From Weizmannia acidilactici (GTDB taxonomy: Bacteria > Bacillota > Bacilli > Bacillales > Bacillaceae_C), in NCBI RefSeq assembly GCF_008974185.1, contig NZ_BKZP01000023.1, positions 1-52,523 of the forward strand: DNA of 52,523 nt. The letters run 5' to 3'. Position 1 is the first letter of the stretch. Every line of letters starts with the position of its first letter. The notes under the pieces are model-generated. The model was not told where the DNA came from and did no database searches. It saw only the letters and a list, made by a program, of their open reading frames with translations. The translations under genes were made by a program, and so were the position numbers. Below are positions 17,033 to 25,797 of the stretch, piece by piece.

Positions 17033-17061
17033 CGGAAGGGCTCCCGCTGCACGCCCTTCCG
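17033..17061 (-). terminator. Intercistronic hairpin between livJ and livH
   Basis: CGGAAGGGC (17033-17041) and GCCCTTCCG (17053-17061) make a perfect nine-pair stem. In the direction of liv transcription no U-run follows, so it probably acts as an attenuator or 3' stabiliser of livJ mRNA, leaving binding protein in excess. Confidence 0.6.
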
Positions 17062-17068
17062 TCTGTTT

Positions 17069-18262
17069 TTATTTGCTGATTTCGCCTTCCTGTTCGGCAG
17101 GGTAAGCCGCTTTATTGAACTTATAAATAAATACTTTTGCGTATTTGTTGTCGCCTTTTGAATCGAAGTCGACTTCCGTGACAACACCTTTGTAATCTTT
17201 AATGGCGCGGACGGCGTCTCTGACCTGCTCGCGGGTTGGGATTTTTCCGCCATTAGCTTTAATGGCGTTTTCCAGACCTTTCAGCATGACGCCCATCGCA
17301 TCATACGCATAAGCGGAATAAGATTCAACATTTTTCCTGAATTTGTTTTTGTAATTTTCTGCGAATTTTTTCCCTTCCGATGTTTTCGAGACATCTCCAG
17401 CGACTGATGTCAAATACGTATTTTTTACGGCACCCCCCGCAATATCTACATATGTGGAAGAATCAAGGCCGTCTCCGCCCATGATCGGCACGTCAATGCC
17501 TTTCGCCCTAGCTTGTTTCACAATCAAGCCGCCTTCAGCGTACAAACCGCCAAAATAAACAAGATCCGGCTTTGCCGATGAAACGGAATTGAGCACCCCG
17601 TTAAAATCTTTTTCCCCGACCGTGATGCTTTCATAACCGACAATTTTTGCCCCAAGCTTCTCGGCGGCAGCTTTAAAGGCATCGGCAAGCCCCTGCCCGT
17701 ATGCCGTTTTGTCCTGGATGACAAAAATTTTCTTTGCTTTTAACGTTTTCACGGCGTAAGAGGCGCCGGCCGGACCCTGGAAGTCATCGCGGGCGCATAC
17801 CCTGTTCACCGTTTTTAAATTGCGGTCGGTCACTTCAGTCGCCGTGCTGGCAGGAGAAATCATCGGAATCGCATATTTTTCATACACTTCGGAAGCCGGA
17901 ATGGAAACGCCAGAATTCAAATGCCCAATTACTCCGAAAACCTGGTCATCTGACCCGATCAATTGGGCATTGGACACGCCTTTTTTCGGGTCGCCCTGGT
18001 CGTCATACGGGACAAGCTGCAGCTTAAAGCCCATTTTTTTAAATTTTGCCTGTTGTTCTTCCAATGCTAACTGTGCCCCGAGCTTAATGGCTTCCCCCAA
18101 TGTTGCACTTCCGCCCGAGAGCGGGGACTGTGTGGCGATTTTAATCACTTGCATACTGCCGCCGGACGCATTGCTCTTACTGCTGTACTGCGAACATGCC
18201 CCGAGCAAACTTACCGCGAGCACGGCCGCCAAGCCGAATGACCATAATTTTTTTGACTTCAT
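17069..18262 (-). CDS. livJ: Branched-chain amino acid-binding lipoprotein
   Basis: This 397-residue periplasmic-binding-type protein has a lipoprotein signal: KK near the start, a hydrophobic core and the lipobox LLGAC with Cys near residue 24. The mature part has the receptor fold of the LivJ/LivK family (IKIATQSPLSGG, VIGHLNSGVSIPASEVY, ISPASTATEVTD, TAYGQGLADAF). It captures substrate outside the membrane for LivHMGF. ATG at 18262 has GGGGGA five bases upstream. It is first in the operon, after a possible small ORF (18259-18318) that overlaps its ATG. Ligand is inferred from family. Confidence 0.9.
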   Translation of the reverse strand: MKSKKLWSFGLAAVLAVSLLGACSQYSSKSNASGGSMQVIKIATQSPLSGGSATLGEAIKLGAQLALEEQQAKFKKMGFKLQLVPYDDQGDPKKGVSNAQLIGSDDQVFGVIGHLNSGVSIPASEVYEKYAIPMISPASTATEVTDRNLKTVNRVCARDDFQGPAGASYAVKTLKAKKIFVIQDKTAYGQGLADAFKAAAEKLGAKIVGYESITVGEKDFNGVLNSVSSAKPDLVYFGGLYAEGGLIVKQARAKGIDVPIMGGDGLDSSTYVDIAGGAVKNTYLTSVAGDVSKTSEGKKFAENYKNKFRKNVESYSAYAYDAMGVMLKGLENAIKANGGKIPTREQVRDAVRAIKDYKGVVTEVDFDSKGDNKYAKVFIYKFNKAAYPAEQEGEISK

Positions 18263-18318
18263 TCTTTTCCCCCATTCTTCTGTTTTCTTTTTGTAAAACC
18301 GGCAAACGATGTAAACAA
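18259..18318 (-). CDS. Possible upstream leader ORF coupled to livJ
   Basis: A near-perfect Shine-Dalgarno sequence, GGAGGTGAT, is followed within four bases by TTG at 18318, opening a 19-codon ORF (MFTSFAGFTKRKQKNGGKE). Its stop overlaps the livJ start as ATGA. Nothing in the peptide suggests function. The same site could instead start livJ translation at GTG 18322 as an in-frame extension, though this would bury the signal peptide. Coupled translation is the attractive reading but is unproven. Confidence 0.3.
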   Translation of the reverse strand: MFTSFAGFTKRKQKNGGKE

Positions 18319-18465
18319 TCACCTCCGTTGTCTAGGCTAAAATGCTTATCAAAAGTATAAAACATGGCCAATAAAATCATCAGTAATGTTGTCAGTTTTA
18401 CTCACGTTATTTTTTGAATTTTTTTATTTGAAATTATTTTCTTTACGTGTTATGTTCCAATGTTG

Positions 18466-19548
18466 ATGATCGCGAAATCCGCTCACTTTCCGCACACCGT
18501 CGCGAGCCTCCTTGTTCGATGCCTTAGCACAAGGGGTCTCTTCTTGCCCGATAATCCCGCAGATATCAGAAATTAACGATAATCAACAATAAAATTTAAC
18601 AGAGCCTTCCATAAAAAAACCTTCAAAAGACATTTCAACTCATCGAAGAAATGATTGAATTAGATGAGGAAACATTGAAAGAAATGAAAGCTCCGGCTGA
18701 ACATGTAAGTGCAAAACAGCTGGAGAAGATTGCCGAAAAGGTGGAGCAAAAGTCAAAGAAGCTGAAACAGACGCAGAGCAGGAAGAAGACAAGGAACTGA
18801 AGAAAGAGAAAAAGGCAGTCTATCGGTCGAAACGAAAAATTTACAAGAAACTCAAAGAAGACTACTTACCGCGGCTGAAAAAGTATGAAGCCCGATTGGA
18901 AATTTTTGGAGACCGGAACAGTTATTCCAAAACAGATCATAATGCCACCTTTATGCGGATGAAAGAAGATCATATGAAAAACGGCCAGCTGAAACCGGGT
19001 TACAATGTCCAAATTGGAACGGAAGACCAGTTTATTCTTGGATACACTATACACCAGAGGCCAACTGATACAAGATGCTTTGTTCCGCATTTGGAGAAGC
19101 TGAAAGCATCCGGCCTGCCTAAGCCAAAACGGATCATTGCGGATGCAGGTTATGGCGGGGAAGCCAACTATTTGTATGCGCATGAGGAAGAGTTCGAAGC
19201 ATTGATTCCCTACAATACTATGAGAAAAGAAGAGACGCGGGCTTACAAAAAAGATATCCGAAATGTTTCTAACTGGGAATATCGTGAAAAAGACGAGCAA
19301 ATCTACGCTCGAAGGAAAATCGAGGTAGAAAACGTGTTCGGTCATATCAAAGGCAATCGGTCGTTCCGCAGATTTTCTCTGCGGGGGCTTGAGAAAGTAA
19401 ATATCGAATTCGGGCTGGTTGCCATCGCCCACAATCTTCTGAAACAGGCGGAAAAGAACCGCCTGTTTCAGAAAGAAGAAAAACCGTCGAGAAAATTATT
19501 TTCTCAACGGTTTTTCTTGTTTAAGAAGGGGCCTTTTGGGACAGCCTC
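18466..19548 (+). mobile_element. Truncated IS1182-family insertion sequence
   Basis: The right end is clear: the inverted repeat GGCCTTTTGGGACAGCCTC at 19530-19548 ends 8 bp from the nrnB stop. The left part at 18466-18600 matches the interior of the MITE-like element at 7268-7400. The left terminal repeat is missing, and the transposase has lost its N-terminal part. An internal hairpin with ACCGT and ACGGT arms at about 19483-19517 ends the coding part. The remaining 18319-18465 is AT-rich DNA that should carry the livJ promoter (TATACT on the minus strand near 18355). Confidence 0.8.
18615..19480 (+). pseudogene. IS1182-family transposase remnant
   Basis: Two overlapping frames encode parts of one transposase. 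The first (about 18615-18800) reads LQKTFQLIEEMIELDEETL and ends in TGA. The second (from about 18750) reads VKEAETDAEQEE and then the recognisable KTDHNATFMRMKEDHMKNG, YNVQIGTEDQFILGY, IIADAGYGGEANY with a catalytic Asp, and the C-terminal VENVFGHIKGNRSFRRFSLR. A one-base slip in an A-run near 18750 separates them. The N-terminal domain is absent, and the original stop is also lost, as the frame stays open beyond the element's end. Not functional as read. Confidence 0.85.
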
Positions 19549-19556
19549 AGCCCGCT

Positions 19557-20741
19557 TCATGCGCCGCTATCTATCCGGCGCTTTTTTTCCATGTACTCTA
19601 TATACACATCATCCTGAACAAGCCAGGCCTGGAACTGTCGCTTTACAAATTTTTCTGCGTCTTCAAAATCGGAAAAAGACGGGGACTGTTTTAACCCTTT
19701 TGCTTCAATGACCCAGCCTTTTTGGACGTCTTTATATACGAAGAACGGTTCCCCGCACCGGTTTTGGTATAAGCAGCCGGCCTCCTGCCCTTTTATGTTC
19801 GCTTGGTTGTGGGCGAAATCGCGCTTTAATGGTTCGGACTTAAAAGTTTCCTCCACGAAATGCCGGAAAGCCTCAGCCGTCAGCATTGCGCCCGATGCTT
19901 TCCGGTGACCGCCACCATCGTATTTTTTCGCAATTTCCGATACATCGACATGGTCATGGATCGTCCTGAAGCTGATTCTTTTTTTCCCGACCATTATAAT
20001 CGCAATATAATCCAAATGCGGATATTCTTTCGCGAGCTCATTCCCAAGTTCGGAATGGTGCGATTCGGCATGGACAACGCCGGCATAATAGCCGTCAATC
20101 ACGGCTTGGTAAACTTCCCGCTTCTTGCCGTTAATGTACCGCGCAATTTTTTTCTCTTCCAGGTCTAAAATTTTCTCCTCGAGATCGTCAAAAGAAAATG
20201 AGCCACTATGGGTCAGCTTATGTAACAATATTTCTTCAAATTCTTCAACCGTATACATATAAAAAAGGTCATTTAATTTTTTTGCCTGGACGTTTTGGTT
20301 TTTTTCCCATTCCCATGTATCCATCTGCCTGACGAGCTCGACAAATTGATCCACGGCGTCGTCCGGCCTGAGCTTCCCTTTGGCTTTCAAATACCGGTAA
20401 AATAATGAAGTGGCGCTTGCCAGCTTTCCGTCTTCCTCCACCTGGACGGACGCCCATGCATAAGCATTTAAATGGAGCGCGCTTTTATGGTGGTCGATGA
20501 GTTTCGCTTTCCCTCCCTGCAGGACATACGCATCAATCAACTCCGCATTTTGTTCATTGACGGATAAATCGGTGATCCACAACATCTCTTCTTTTTTCTC
20601 TTTCTTTAAAAAAGCTTCCACCTGCGGATTGATCCCGGACACTGAATTGTACTGGATTTCGATGTTTTTCCCGAATGCGAGCCTGGCCAAAACGCCGCAG
20701 CCAAGGCCGTCCAAGTCGTTATGCGTTAACAATCGATACAT
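19557..20741 (-). CDS. nrnB: DHH-family oligoribonuclease, NrnB-like
   Basis: This 394-residue DHH/DHHA1 phosphoesterase carries THNDLDGLGCG at the N-terminus, WITDLS near 57, the DHH motif in LIDHHKSA near 84, and the DHHA1 glycine motif YDGGGHRKASG near 270. It resembles B. subtilis NrnB (YngD), a nanoRNase that degrades short RNA from the 3' end, rather than the shorter NrnA. ATG at 20741 has GGAGGAAG upstream. The IS remnant ends 8 bp past its stop. The C-terminal 100 residues are less conserved and of unknown role. Confidence 0.8.
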   Translation of the reverse strand: MYRLLTHNDLDGLGCGVLARLAFGKNIEIQYNSVSGINPQVEAFLKKEKKEEMLWITDLSVNEQNAELIDAYVLQGGKAKLIDHHKSALHLNAYAWASVQVEEDGKLASATSLFYRYLKAKGKLRPDDAVDQFVELVRQMDTWEWEKNQNVQAKKLNDLFYMYTVEEFEEILLHKLTHSGSFSFDDLEEKILDLEEKKIARYINGKKREVYQAVIDGYYAGVVHAESHHSELGNELAKEYPHLDYIAIIMVGKKRISFRTIHDHVDVSEIAKKYDGGGHRKASGAMLTAEAFRHFVEETFKSEPLKRDFAHNQANIKGQEAGCLYQNRCGEPFFVYKDVQKGWVIEAKGLKQSPSFSDFEDAEKFVKRQFQAWLVQDDVYIEYMEKKRRIDSGA

Positions 20742-20894
20742 CTGTTCTTCCTCCGAACTTTGGATTGAGCATATATGATAACATGTTGTTCAGGCTGAAA
20801 ACGCGCCTTGCTGCGAAACAGCCGGAGAAAACGGAACCGAAAAGGGATCGGACTTGCGTTTCCCTTTCTGTTCCATTTTACGTTTACCCAAAAA

Positions 20895-21584
20895 TCAGGA
20901 TCTGTTACCCGTTTCCCGCGGTTTTTCCCGCATGCTTACGCTTTCGCCGTCCCCGACGACAACAAGGTCGCATGTGCCGAGAAACAGGCCGTGCTCGACA
21001 ACGCCGGTGAGCCCGTCAAGCCATTTCCCGAGCGCTACCATGTCCCCGGCATGCCCGGCACGGATATCGACAATATAATGCCCGCCGTCCGTTTGGAACG
21101 GTTGCCCGTTTTTCATGCGGAGAACAGGCCTGAAGCCTTTTTCCTCAAAAATTTTCATGATTTGTTTCCAACCGAATGGGATGACTTCGACCGGCAGCGG
21201 GTAAGCGCCGAGTTTTTCGACCTGCTTGCTGTGATCGACCACCCATATATTTTTTTTCGATGCATTTGCCACCAGTTTTTCAAACAGCAAAGCTCCCCCG
21301 CCACCTTTAATGCCGTTTAAGGCGGGATCGACTTCATCCGCGCCGTCAATGGTCAAGTCGATTGTATCTGTGTCGTTCAGGTCGGCCAGCGGAATGCCGC
21401 ATCCGCGGGCAAGTACCGCTGTCGCCTGCGATGTCGGAACACCCGTAATTTTCAGGCCGTTTTGCACCCGTTCCCCTATTTTTCTGATCGTATAATAAAC
21501 GGTTGAACCGGTTCCAAGCCCGATGGTCATGCCATCTTCCACGAATTCCGCCGCTTTTTCCCCGGCTGTTTTTTTTTCGTTCAT
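20895..21584 (-). CDS. rpiA: Ribose-5-phosphate isomerase A
   Basis: RpiA interconverts ribose 5-phosphate and ribulose 5-phosphate in the pentose phosphate pathway. The 229-residue protein has the ligand loops IGLGTGSTVYY near 22, DGADEVDP near 81, and KGGGGALLFEK near 95 with the catalytic Lys/Glu region. ATG at 21584 has GGAG five bases ahead; the ORF to 21659 is not supported. The gene is separated from nrnB by about 150 bases with an imperfect hairpin (GGAAC/GTTCC around AAGGGA/TCCCTT). Confidence 0.93.
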   Translation of the reverse strand: MNEKKTAGEKAAEFVEDGMTIGLGTGSTVYYTIRKIGERVQNGLKITGVPTSQATAVLARGCGIPLADLNDTDTIDLTIDGADEVDPALNGIKGGGGALLFEKLVANASKKNIWVVDHSKQVEKLGAYPLPVEVIPFGWKQIMKIFEEKGFRPVLRMKNGQPFQTDGGHYIVDIRAGHAGDMVALGKWLDGLTGVVEHGLFLGTCDLVVVGDGESVSMREKPRETGNRS

Positions 21585-21691
21585 CCTTTCTCCACCTGCC
21601 TTTACCTTGATTGTATTACAGACCAGGTGAATAATAAAGGAAAGCGCAGGAAGTTGCAATAATGGGATTTATTTTATAATGTGCCAATATT

Positions 21692-23388
21692 TTACATGGC
21701 TTTGTAGACATATATTTTCCACACCGTGTCCTTGTCCGAAAATGCACGCAAAAATTGTAGCCGATTTTCCGCGGGCATTTCGATCGGCACCGCCGAAAAG
21801 ATGAATTCCCCGCCCATTTTTTTAAAAGCGGTCGTATCGAGCTGCAAATGGGAAAGCTTTTCCCCGGAATTTTTTTGGAACATATAATGTTTGCCGAGTT
21901 CATCCGTAAACATATAGCAGCGCCCGCTCCATTCATCAAAATACTGTTTAATTGCCCGGTTTTTTTCCAGTTCGCGCGCAATAATATTTCTGAACTTGTG
22001 TTTATAGGAAAGCGGGTAGAAGTTATTGTATGAATCAAGCGTGTAAAAACCGTTATACTGTGCGATTGCCGGGTGGAGGCCGATGCTTGCCACGCGATAA
22101 CTTGCTTTCGGCCTACCGATATAGTCATCAATCTTTTGGAATAGCGTTTCGGCATAAAACTGGTTGGGCGTCGGTTTCGAATGGTACACCAATTCATCAT
22201 TAGAGATAAAAAGAATGATGATCTGCCCTGCGATAAAGGCAGCGGCCGTTTTTTTCCAGAATCCCCAATGCTGCACTAAAATTTTTAAGCTAAGGCCGAA
22301 CAGTACATAAATGACAAGCGGGCGAAAAAAATGAAAACGTGCGAAGTTAAACGTATTGAGAAAATGGACTTTTTCGGTTAACGGCAGCCAACCTTTATAA
22401 AACCAAAACTCATACCAGACCGACAGCAAAAAATTAAGGATAAACAAGCTTACAAATGTGCTTTCCCTTTTCCAGAGCTTATTTTTTAAAACAATCCAAA
22501 ACGCAAGCAGCGTAAAAGGTAAAATGATAAAGCCATGCACCGTAAGGACATGGGTATGCCCGAGCACATAATTTTTAAATGAAAGCCTGACGGAATGCCA
22601 AAACGAAAGGCGCGCATGGATATATTCATCGCGGCTGTTCGGAACAGCCGCAAACAAAAATGAATAGACAAGCCGATACTCAACCGCCAAAAAATGGCGG
22701 ACATGTAAAGAATAGCGGCAAAAAAGCGGAAATTCCAGCCCTTTCCCCTGATTCCGCCCCAAAACCACAGCAGAAACATTGCGGATAAGAAAAAGAAAAA
22801 GCCGAGGACGATACTGCTGTAAAACGGAATCAGTGTCAGGATGAGGCGTTCTTTCCACGTGATGTTTTTGCCTGCGCGGATATTAAGAAAAGCCCATAAT
22901 GCAAGCGGCATGCCGAGCGTGCTCAGCATGCCGGACGGCCAAAACGGCGTAAGCGAAAAAGCGAGCGCGCATCCGGCACAAACCGGCTGGTACGCACTGT
23001 CGCGCAAAAAATGCGTTTTTAACAACGCGTACATGCCGATAAAGGCAAAAATTCTTGTGATCGTCTGGCTAATGGCATAGGCGGTCATCGGAGGAAACAG
23101 GGCGTAAAGCCAGACAATCAGGCTGAATTCAGACGCGAACGCATTGCGCGGGATCCAGTTCATCACCTGGGGAATCCTCGCATCAAGCGGTCTAAACATT
23201 TTTCCGCTTTCGGCCAGTACTTTATATCAGGCAATATTAGAATCGAGGTTATCATGCACGCGGATATGGGCATCGCCCCCTAAAATGTAAAGCGGCGACA
23301 AATATAGAATGATGACAGCAAAACAAACAGCCAAAAGGCCGGTCTCACTTTGTAAAATACGCAAATCGGCAGATCCCTCTCTCCTCAT
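21692..23388 (-). pseudogene. DUF6044 (YkoS-like) membrane protein, broken twice
   Basis: Three pieces form one polytopic membrane protein of about 565 residues. Piece one ends DNLDSNIA at a TGA (23227-23229) where the family has Trp before YKVLAESG; the same frame then continues to about 22690. There a T-run (TTTTTT within CCATTTTTTGG) has slipped one base, and the rest continues in the next frame as VEYRLVYSFLFA through to IYVYKAM. Restoring TGG and one T gives a continuous protein. ATG at 23388 is a tentative start (TTG at 23364 is possible). The function of this family is unknown. Confidence 0.75.
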
Positions 23389-23467
23389 TTGAACCTGTCC
23401 ATAATATAACCGGAAATTTCCGCCATTATGCAAAAACTGAAATTGTTTTAGAAAATCGCGAAAATCC

Positions 23468-23496
23468 GCCGGGAAAATGGTTTTATCCCGGCGGGT
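23468..23496 (-). terminator. Terminator of the C39 peptidase gene
   Basis: CCGCCGGGA and TCCCGGCGG pair perfectly, with T-rich sequence following in the minus direction. The sequence between it and the gene (about 23508-23527) resembles the end of the local IS. Confidence 0.7.
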
Positions 23497-23538
23497 TTCT
23501 TATTTAAAAGGGCTTTGGGACATCTCCATGCAAAATGT

Positions 23539-24369
23539 TCAACGGATCACAATCGCCTGGCTTCCCATTTGCTCCCATGCTTTTACAAAAGTGTTTCGAT
23601 CCAGTTCTTTATTTTTTGTGCCATACGGATCATTTACAAAAATATGGTCGTCGTCGTACCCAGTAATAACAACACTGTGTTCGCTGTATGTAATTTTAAT
23701 TTTGCCCTGGGGCGTGTCCCAAGTCTGGAAATTCGAAACCGGCGCAAAATATGTATTGATGATGACCCATACCGGATGCCCTTCCGCAATATTTTGAATG
23801 ACTTTTGAAAAAGGCTGTCCCGTGAAATCATGCGCTTTGCTGCCGGCATATTTTTTGGCAAGGTCAAAAACCGGCCCGTGATACACGCCAAGCCCCGGCC
23901 CGTTTTCCATATTGCCGACAAAACCGACATTTGGATTGCCATGCTTGCCGTTTTCATATGTAAGCGGCACACGCTTCACCTCGTTCGCCAATTCATTTTT
24001 CGTCACGTTGTAGCCGTTATCCTGCAAAAGCATGGCAAGGCTTGTAATTTCACACCCGTTGTACAGGCGCGGCGCATCCATCTGGTTAATGAGCGGCACA
24101 TCAAGCAATATTCTCCCGGATCTTGAATTTTTCTTTTCTTCCGAGTTGTTCGTTTTTTCTTTTTGCTCGGTCGTTTTGCCTGATGTTTTCTTGCTGCCGG
24201 ATGAATTTTGCTTTTCTGTTTTCTGCTTGCTATTTTTTGAAGCACTTTGGCTCGATTCGCTTTTTATACTGTTTTTTGCGGTATTTTTACTCGAATAATA
24301 TTGGTTAAAAACCAACAATAAAATAATCAATATGAGTGCTGCAAAAATAAGGCGCGGCAATTTATACAT
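23539..24369 (-). CDS. Membrane-anchored C39-like peptidase
   Basis: This 276-residue protein has one N-terminal membrane helix (about residues 5-23), then a Ser/Lys/Glu-rich linker to about residue 80 and a papain-like C39 domain. The catalytic Cys is in YNGCEITSLAMLL near 105, the His in SEHSVVITGYDDDH near 232, and the Asp/Asn in VNDPYG near 250. Such C39_2 proteins (YvpB-like) act outside the membrane; substrates are mostly unknown. ATG at 24369 has GGAGGGG upstream. No bacteriocin ABC transporter is nearby, so leader-peptide processing is unlikely. Confidence 0.75.
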   Translation of the reverse strand: MYKLPRLIFAALILIILLLVFNQYYSSKNTAKNSIKSESSQSASKNSKQKTEKQNSSGSKKTSGKTTEQKEKTNNSEEKKNSRSGRILLDVPLINQMDAPRLYNGCEITSLAMLLQDNGYNVTKNELANEVKRVPLTYENGKHGNPNVGFVGNMENGPGLGVYHGPVFDLAKKYAGSKAHDFTGQPFSKVIQNIAEGHPVWVIINTYFAPVSNFQTWDTPQGKIKITYSEHSVVITGYDDDHIFVNDPYGTKNKELDRNTFVKAWEQMGSQAIVIR

Positions 24370-24448
24370 TTGCCCCTCCACCCACCTTTCAAAATCGCGA
24401 ATGCCAGCAATATCAGTTTACGCCCCATTCCTTAAGAAAAGTTTAAAA

Positions 24449-25258
24449 TCAATTCCGGTGGAAAGACCCGACCACTTCGGCGGTTTCCAAAATATTGACG
24501 AATGCCCCCGGATCGGTTTCGCGGACCAAATTTTTCACTTCCGTCAGCTCATAGCGCGTAATGACCATCAGCAATATTTTTCGGGAATCGCCGGAATATG
24601 CCCCTTTTCCATCCATCATTGTAATCCCGCGGTACACTTTTTCAAGCAGTCTCGTTTTCATTTCTTCGCCTTTAGATGTTATGATCATCAGCGTCAATTT
24701 AATATGTCTCGTATGGATGGCATCGATCACTTTTCCGCATGCAAATATCGCCACAAGCGTATTAAAGGCGGCATCCCAGCCGAACACGAACCCGGATGCG
24801 ATGACGACCACGCCGTTTAAAGCCGACAGGATGGCGCCGAGCGGAAAATCTTTTTTCTTTGCGAGAAACATGGCAATAATATCAAACCCGCCCGAGGACC
24901 CGGAAGCCCTGAAAATCAGGCCGATGCCAAGGCCGGTAAAAATGCCGCCGAATAAAGAAGACAAAATCGGTTCAGAAGATATTTTTACAACCGGGAGCAA
25001 ATACAGGCTTAAAGATAAAGAAATAACCGAAGAAACCGTCAACAACGTAAACTTTTTCCCGAGTTTAAAAACGGACAAAACAAGCAACGGCAGGTTCAGC
25101 ACAAAATTTAACACCCCGGTGTTGACGGGGGTGATCAGGCCGAGCAGGATCGCAATCCCGCTTAAACCACTGCTTAATATTTTGTGCGGAATGAAAAAAA
25201 GATTGTACGCCGTGCCGACAATGACAGATCCCGCCACCACGATCAAAAAATTTTTCAT
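24449..25258 (-). CDS. YitT-family membrane protein (DUF161-DUF2179)
   Basis: This 269-residue protein has five or six hydrophobic segments (about 1-180) with the family pattern FFIPHKILSSGLSGIAILLG near 23 and FRASGSSGGFDIIAMFL near 120, followed by a soluble C-terminal DUF2179 domain (about 195-265, ITSKGEEMKTRLLEKVYRGIT). The substrate is unknown; the family is abundant in Bacillus (YitT, YpjC, YqfU). ATG at 25258 has AAGGAG about eight bases upstream; the ORF to 25456 lacks one. It is read after, and perhaps with, the small gene at 25392-25556. Confidence 0.8.
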   Translation of the reverse strand: MKNFLIVVAGSVIVGTAYNLFFIPHKILSSGLSGIAILLGLITPVNTGVLNFVLNLPLLVLSVFKLGKKFTLLTVSSVISLSLSLYLLPVVKISSEPILSSLFGGIFTGLGIGLIFRASGSSGGFDIIAMFLAKKKDFPLGAILSALNGVVVIASGFVFGWDAAFNTLVAIFACGKVIDAIHTRHIKLTLMIITSKGEEMKTRLLEKVYRGITMMDGKGAYSGDSRKILLMVITRYELTEVKNLVRETDPGAFVNILETAEVVGSFHRN

Positions 25259-25391
25259 CCTTTTTCTCCTTCTATCGAAAACATATGATCTTGAATCATT
25301 ATATTGGTAAATAAATGAAAACTCAACTCCAAAAGAAGAAAAAATGGCCGGACAGAAGCGGTGAAGGGAGGGGTAGGGAGCGGCAATTGTT

Positions 25392-25556
25392 CTAGCGGAT
25401 GTTATTTTCAAACGAATTGTGGTAAATTTTTTGTAATTCCAACAGCGGCAGCTCATACAGTTGGTATTTTCCGACTTTATAAATCCCTTTTTCTAAAAGT
25501 TTTTCAATATAATCATTTTTCCTTTCTTCCATATCGGAATACGTCATCATTTCCAT
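25392..25556 (-). CDS. Small protein, FbpA (Fur-regulated basic protein) family-like
   Basis: A 54-residue ORF, ATG at 25556 and TAG at 25392-25394, has a strong AGGAGGG eight bases upstream. The core RKNDYIEKLLEKGIYK and QLYELPLLELQKIY matches the short Fur_reg_FbpA pattern (R-K-x-x-Y-I-x-K-L-I, then a L-Y-E-L-x-L-x-E-L motif). In B. subtilis such proteins help a small RNA spare iron. Charge here is mixed rather than strongly basic, and I see no Fur box just upstream, so regulation is open. M3 is an alternative start. Confidence 0.65.
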   Translation of the reverse strand: MEMMTYSDMEERKNDYIEKLLEKGIYKVGKYQLYELPLLELQKIYHNSFENNIR

Positions 25557-25713
25557 CTGTCAACCCTCCTGAGAAACAATACATTTCTACCCCCGACCTG
25601 TTTATTTTAAACGTTTTGCCGCCAATAATGCGTGAGATGGAGATCGGAATAGATTGCAGGCGTTTTCTTCTGTGATGTATTCTTCCATCAGCAAAGGGAA
25701 GATCGGGATTTCT

Positions 25714-25730
25714 TGTTAGATTTCCTAACA
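25714..25730 (+). promoter_or_regulatory. TnrA/GlnR box before tnrA
   Basis: TGTTAGATTTCCTAACA fits TGTNA-N7-TNACA exactly. If the -10 is TATATT at 25760-25765, the box centre is about 50 bases before the start of transcription, the usual place for activation by TnrA. Confidence 0.88.
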
Positions 25731-25797
25731 TAAGTATGGAACAATTAGATTTTTTGTTATATATTAATAAAAACACCTTACAAAGGGAGGGTACATA

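Noticed and set aside
23227-23229. In-frame TGA in the DUF6044 gene as a selenocysteine codon, suggested by selD nearby
   Set aside because: The family has Trp there, no Sec insertion hairpin or selABC is seen, and the same gene has a second lesion.
25513-25776. 87-codon minus-strand ORF over the TnrA box
   Set aside because: It has no ribosome site, overlaps the FbpA-like gene and the operator, and resembles no family.
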